Below, in pieces: positions 22,156 to 24,529 of a stretch of DNA of 24,529 nt. The stretch is from VBDM01 sp049663805 (GTDB lineage: Bacteria > Pseudomonadota > Gammaproteobacteria > Burkholderiales > SG8-39). Each line of letters starts with the position of its first letter. Position 1 is the first letter of the stretch. The stretch is from assembly GCA_049663805.1 (NCBI GenBank), contig JBATEB010000293.1, forward strand, positions 1 to 24,529, read 5' to 3'. The position numbers and the translations under genes were made by a program. The notes under the pieces were generated by a model. It did not search any database. It was not told the origin of the DNA and saw nothing but the letters and a program-made list of their open reading frames with translations.

Positions 22156-23169
22156 CTACTTGGCGCAGACCGAACCCTTCCAGGGACCCAGCTCCTTGAG
22201 GGCTTCCCGGGCGAGCGACAGGTCGACGACGTCCTCGTACTTCGGCGCCTTGGCGGATTCCAGGTTGCCGATTTTCACCATGCGGGTGGTGGTGAACTCC
22301 ACCATGTCGCGCGGCAGCCCGTCGTTGACGTCCCACGCGCAGGTCTTGATCAGCGTGTCGAGCGACTTGATCACGACGGCCTCGTCGAGCCCGCTGTGCT
22401 TCACGATGATCGGCAGGACTTTCTTCCGGTCCGAATAGATCAGGCGCGCGGCCCGGATATTCCCCTTGACCACCGTGAGCAGGGCCTTGCGCTTCTTGGC
22501 GATGGTGTCCTCTTTCGCGGCGTAGGCAAGATACATCTGCTTGGGCACAATCTCGCCGAGGCGCGCGAGCACGTGCAGGCTCGGTTTCCTGCTCGTCGCC
22601 ACGATCTCCTGCTCGACGTGGAGGATCGCGGTGTCGATCTGGCCTGCGAGGAGAGGGGGGACGTCCTCGGAGAGGATGCTGACGAGTTCCACGTCGTCCT
22701 TCTTCAGGCCGGCCGCGTTCAGTACCATCATGCTGAGGACGAAGGCGAAGCCGCCGGGTTCCTGTATGCCGATGCGCTTGCCCTTCAGGTCCTTCAGCGT
22801 CTTGATGCCGGGTTGCACCACCATGACCGACTCGAGGCGCGGCGTCGTGGAGAACAGAAAACGGGTCTTCGCGCCGTTGCCCCGCGCCACGATGCCGAAC
22901 GGTGCGGAGGCCGCGGCGAGGTCGACGTCGCCCGAGACCATGGCCCGGAACGAGTAGACGCCGCCCTCGAAAGACAGCATCTCGACGTCCACGCCTTCGG
23001 CCTTGTAGAAGCCGAGGTCCTTGGCGATCAACATCGGCATGTGCACGATGTTCGGGGGGTTCGTCGGCATACCCACCGAAAGTTTTGTTTGGGCCGATGC
23101 GGGCCCGGCAACCGCGACCAGGGCCAGCGATGCGGCAAGAACCAGCTTGAGATTCCGGGTGGGTCCCAT
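22156..23169 (-). CDS. ABC transporter substrate-binding protein (NMT1/SsuA-like)
   Basis: A 337-residue periplasmic binding protein with a signal peptide (residues 1-26, cleavage ASA before QTKLSVG). The fold is the NMT1/THI5/SsuA type: LSVGMPTNPPNIVHMPMLIAKDLGFYKAEGVDVEM at the start of the mature protein, then LKDLKGKRIGIQEPGG and LLAGQIDTAILHVEQE. It delivers ligand to the permease encoded next. Related proteins bind sulfonates, nitrate, thiamine precursors or aromatic acids, and the ligand cannot be read here. The ATG at 23169 has an excellent ribosome binding site (GGAGGAG, five bases away). The frame is open well upstream but enters non-coding sequence. A single promoter candidate lies about 80-105 bases upstream. 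Confidence 0.93.
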   Translation of the reverse strand: MGPTRNLKLVLAASLALVAVAGPASAQTKLSVGMPTNPPNIVHMPMLIAKDLGFYKAEGVDVEMLSFEGGVYSFRAMVSGDVDLAAASAPFGIVARGNGAKTRFLFSTTPRLESVMVVQPGIKTLKDLKGKRIGIQEPGGFAFVLSMMVLNAAGLKKDDVELVSILSEDVPPLLAGQIDTAILHVEQEIVATSRKPSLHVLARLGEIVPKQMYLAYAAKEDTIAKKRKALLTVVKGNIRAARLIYSDRKKVLPIIVKHSGLDEAVVIKSLDTLIKTCAWDVNDGLPRDMVEFTTTRMVKIGNLESAKAPKYEDVVDLSLAREALKELGPWKGSVCAK

Positions 23170-23174
23170 GTTTT

Positions 23175-23181
23175 CTCCTCC
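23175..23181 (-). promoter_or_regulatory. Shine-Dalgarno for the ABC binding protein
   Basis: GGAGGAG on the minus strand, five bases before the ATG at 23169, fixes that start codon and excludes the longer open frame. Confidence 0.8.
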
Positions 23182-23245
23182 GAAAGAACCGAGTTGACCC
23201 CGCGTATTTTGATTCATCCTGGACTCTCGCGGGGGTCCGGCAAAA

Positions 23246-23274
23246 AATATAACACAGCGCCGCCCCTTTTCTAA
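23246..23274 (-). promoter_or_regulatory. Candidate sigma70 promoter of the ABC importer operon
   Basis: On the minus strand TTAGAA (23274-23269) and TATATT (23251-23246) are separated by exactly 17 bases; the -10 box matches the consensus at five of six positions, the -35 at three. The predicted transcript would have a leader of about 70 bases, including a bulged stem formed by 23228-23237 and 23196-23204. This is an unusually AT-rich patch in GC-rich surroundings. Confidence 0.55.
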
Positions 23275-23306
23275 CTGTTTTTTCACCCGCTGCCGGACTG
23301 CGCCGG

Positions 23307-24470
23307 TCACGCGAAAGCAATGGCGGCGCCAAGAAGCCCGGCGACCAGCACGACCACGAACGCCCGGCGCGCTCCGGAATCGCGCCGCATTCGGCGCCAG
23401 AATCCGACGGGCCGGGGCGCGCGCGAGAGCATCGCGCGGTCGCGCCGGGTCGGGTCGGTCAGGCGGCTCGTCGCGGCGGAACAGTCGAACCTGAGCGACA
23501 CCGGCAGCCGCGTATCGGTTCCGATCGCGCTCGCGACGGGAGTCGGCGCCGCGCTTCTCCTCGACTCGGCGTCCAGCTTGAGCGTCCTGGTCGATTCGCG
23601 GCTGCTGTCCTTTCGCTTCTCGGCGGCAGCCTCGCGATCGACCAGCTCGATCATGCACGAGCGCAGATCGGCCGCCAGCTCGAAAGCGTCCTGGTAACGC
23701 ACCGCCGGGTCCTTCTTGAGGGTCCGCTCGAGGACGAAATCGAGCATCGGCGGCACTTCCGGGTTGAGCTTGCTCGGCGGGGCGGGCTGGACGTTGACCA
23801 CGCTGTGAAAGATCTGCTGGGTTTCTTCTCCGGAGAAGAGCTTCGTACGCGTCAGCATTTCGTAGAGCACGACTCCCAGCGAAAAGATGTCCGAGCGATG
23901 GTCGACCGGGGACCCCGTCACCTGTTCGGGGGACATGTACTTGGGCGTCCCGAGGACGAGGCCGGTGCTGGTCTTGTGATCGGAGGCGCGCATGCGCGCG
24001 ATCCCGAAGTCCATGATCTTCACCTGGTCGTGCGGCATCAGCATGATGTTGCTGGGTTTGATGTCGCGGTGGACCACGCCGCGTTCGTGCGCGTAGCCGA
24101 GCCCCTCGGCGACCAGCTCCGCAATGTGGACCGCCTCGGGAACGCCGATCGCACCCTGCTTCATGCGCTCGCGCAGCTCGGTTCCCTTGAGGAACTCCAT
24201 CGCCATGTAGGCGAGCTCGCCCTCCCGCCCGAAGTCATACACGGTGATGATCTGGGGGTGGTTCAGGCGCCCGGCCGCTTTTGCCTCGAGGAGGAATCGC
24301 GCCTGGTATTCCGAGTGTCCGTCGGCGTCGTCGGACAGGAGGATGGTCTTGAGCGCGACGATGCGATCGAGCGCCGGATCCTCGGCCCGGTAGACGACGC
24401 CCATCGCGCCGCGCCCCAGCTCCTCGAGGATCTTGTAGCGCCCGAACTGGGGCAGTTTCTTTTTCGCCAC
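23307..24470 (-). CDS. Hanks-type Ser/Thr protein kinase with C-terminal membrane anchor
   Basis: A 387-residue kinase. The catalytic domain spans about 12-270: glycine loop GRGAMGVVY (19-27), Lys41, helix-C Glu62, catalytic loop HRDIKPSN (134-141), DFG (154-156), and LGTPKYMSPEQ (173-183) closing the activation segment. All key residues are present, so it should be active. Residues 270-365 form a serine- and arginine-rich, probably flexible linker, and the protein ends with one hydrophobic helix (about 368-387) without any periplasmic sensor, unlike PknB. The start is GTG at 24470, three bases after the stop of the upstream gene, so the two are probably cotranscribed. Phosphorylation targets are unknown; FHA-domain or PP2C partners may lie beyond the window. 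Confidence 0.93.
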   Translation of the reverse strand: MAKKKLPQFGRYKILEELGRGAMGVVYRAEDPALDRIVALKTILLSDDADGHSEYQARFLLEAKAAGRLNHPQIITVYDFGREGELAYMAMEFLKGTELRERMKQGAIGVPEAVHIAELVAEGLGYAHERGVVHRDIKPSNIMLMPHDQVKIMDFGIARMRASDHKTSTGLVLGTPKYMSPEQVTGSPVDHRSDIFSLGVVLYEMLTRTKLFSGEETQQIFHSVVNVQPAPPSKLNPEVPPMLDFVLERTLKKDPAVRYQDAFELAADLRSCMIELVDREAAAEKRKDSSRESTRTLKLDAESRRSAAPTPVASAIGTDTRLPVSLRFDCSAATSRLTDPTRRDRAMLSRAPRPVGFWRRMRRDSGARRAFVVVLVAGLLGAAIAFA

Positions 24471-24473
24471 GGG

Positions 24474-24529
24474 CTACGGTTTGAATCTGTCGCGAAGACC
24501 GCGGAGGAACTTCTCTCCCTGCCTGGCGG
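24474..24529 (-). CDS. C-terminal end of an unidentified gene
   Basis: The last 17 codons of a minus-strand frame, ending in TAG at 24474-24476 and reading ARQGEKFLRGLRDRFKP, run off the window edge. The stop is three bases before the kinase start, the spacing expected within an operon, and the peptide is basic, as many C-termini are. A phosphatase or FHA protein would be usual beside such a kinase, but nothing in 17 residues allows a call. Confidence 0.4.
   Translation of the reverse strand, partial: ARQGEKFLRGLRDRFKP

Overview
The window reads as GC-rich, gene-dense chromosomal DNA from a proteobacterium, most likely an uncultured betaproteobacterium. The clues are a Bug-type (tripartite tricarboxylate) periplasmic receptor, a family greatly expanded in Burkholderiales, System II cytochrome c maturation (ResB/CcsA), a UbiD-family enzyme, and a NitT/TauT-type ABC importer. 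I see no tRNA, rRNA, CRISPR array, integrase or complete insertion sequence.

Region A (1-10220, all + strand) is one tightly packed cytochrome operon that begins upstream of the window. In order it encodes two triheme c7-type cytochromes (the first cut by the window edge), a six-bladed NHL-repeat lipoprotein, a secreted 854-residue cytochrome with eleven CXXCH sites, a short ResB, CcsA, a membrane-anchored TPR protein, a TlpA/ResA-like thioredoxin lipoprotein, a small monoheme cytochrome c, and two paralogous seven-bladed 'two-component-regulator-type' propeller proteins with no signalling domain attached. Most junctions overlap or are under 25 nt. The unit looks like an export or extracellular electron-transfer module that carries its own heme-attachment machinery. 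No porin and no quinol-oxidising inner-membrane cytochrome is visible here; they may lie upstream or elsewhere.

Region B (10220-18191, - strand) is a catabolic operon read right to left: FAD subunit, [2Fe-2S] subunit and molybdopterin subunit of a xanthine-dehydrogenase-family hydroxylase, an ACMSD-like amidohydrolase/decarboxylase, a Bug-type receptor, and a UbiD-family (de)carboxylase. Together these suggest hydroxylation and (de)carboxylation of an aromatic or heteroaromatic acid; the substrate cannot be told from sequence. A perfect 23-bp inverted repeat separates the convergent ends of regions A and B, and a palindrome-rich repeat sits between the small and large hydroxylase subunits.

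Region C (18391-20394, + strand) has a phosphatidylserine synthase (pssA) and an AI-2E/PerM-family membrane protein. Region D (20416-23169, - strand) is an ABC importer of the nitrate/sulfonate/taurine superfamily: binding protein, permease, ATPase. It has a recognisable sigma70-like promoter and a hairpin plus T-rich tract after the binding-protein gene. Region E (23307 to the end, - strand) is a Hanks-type Ser/Thr kinase with a C-terminal membrane anchor, preceded by the last codons of another gene.
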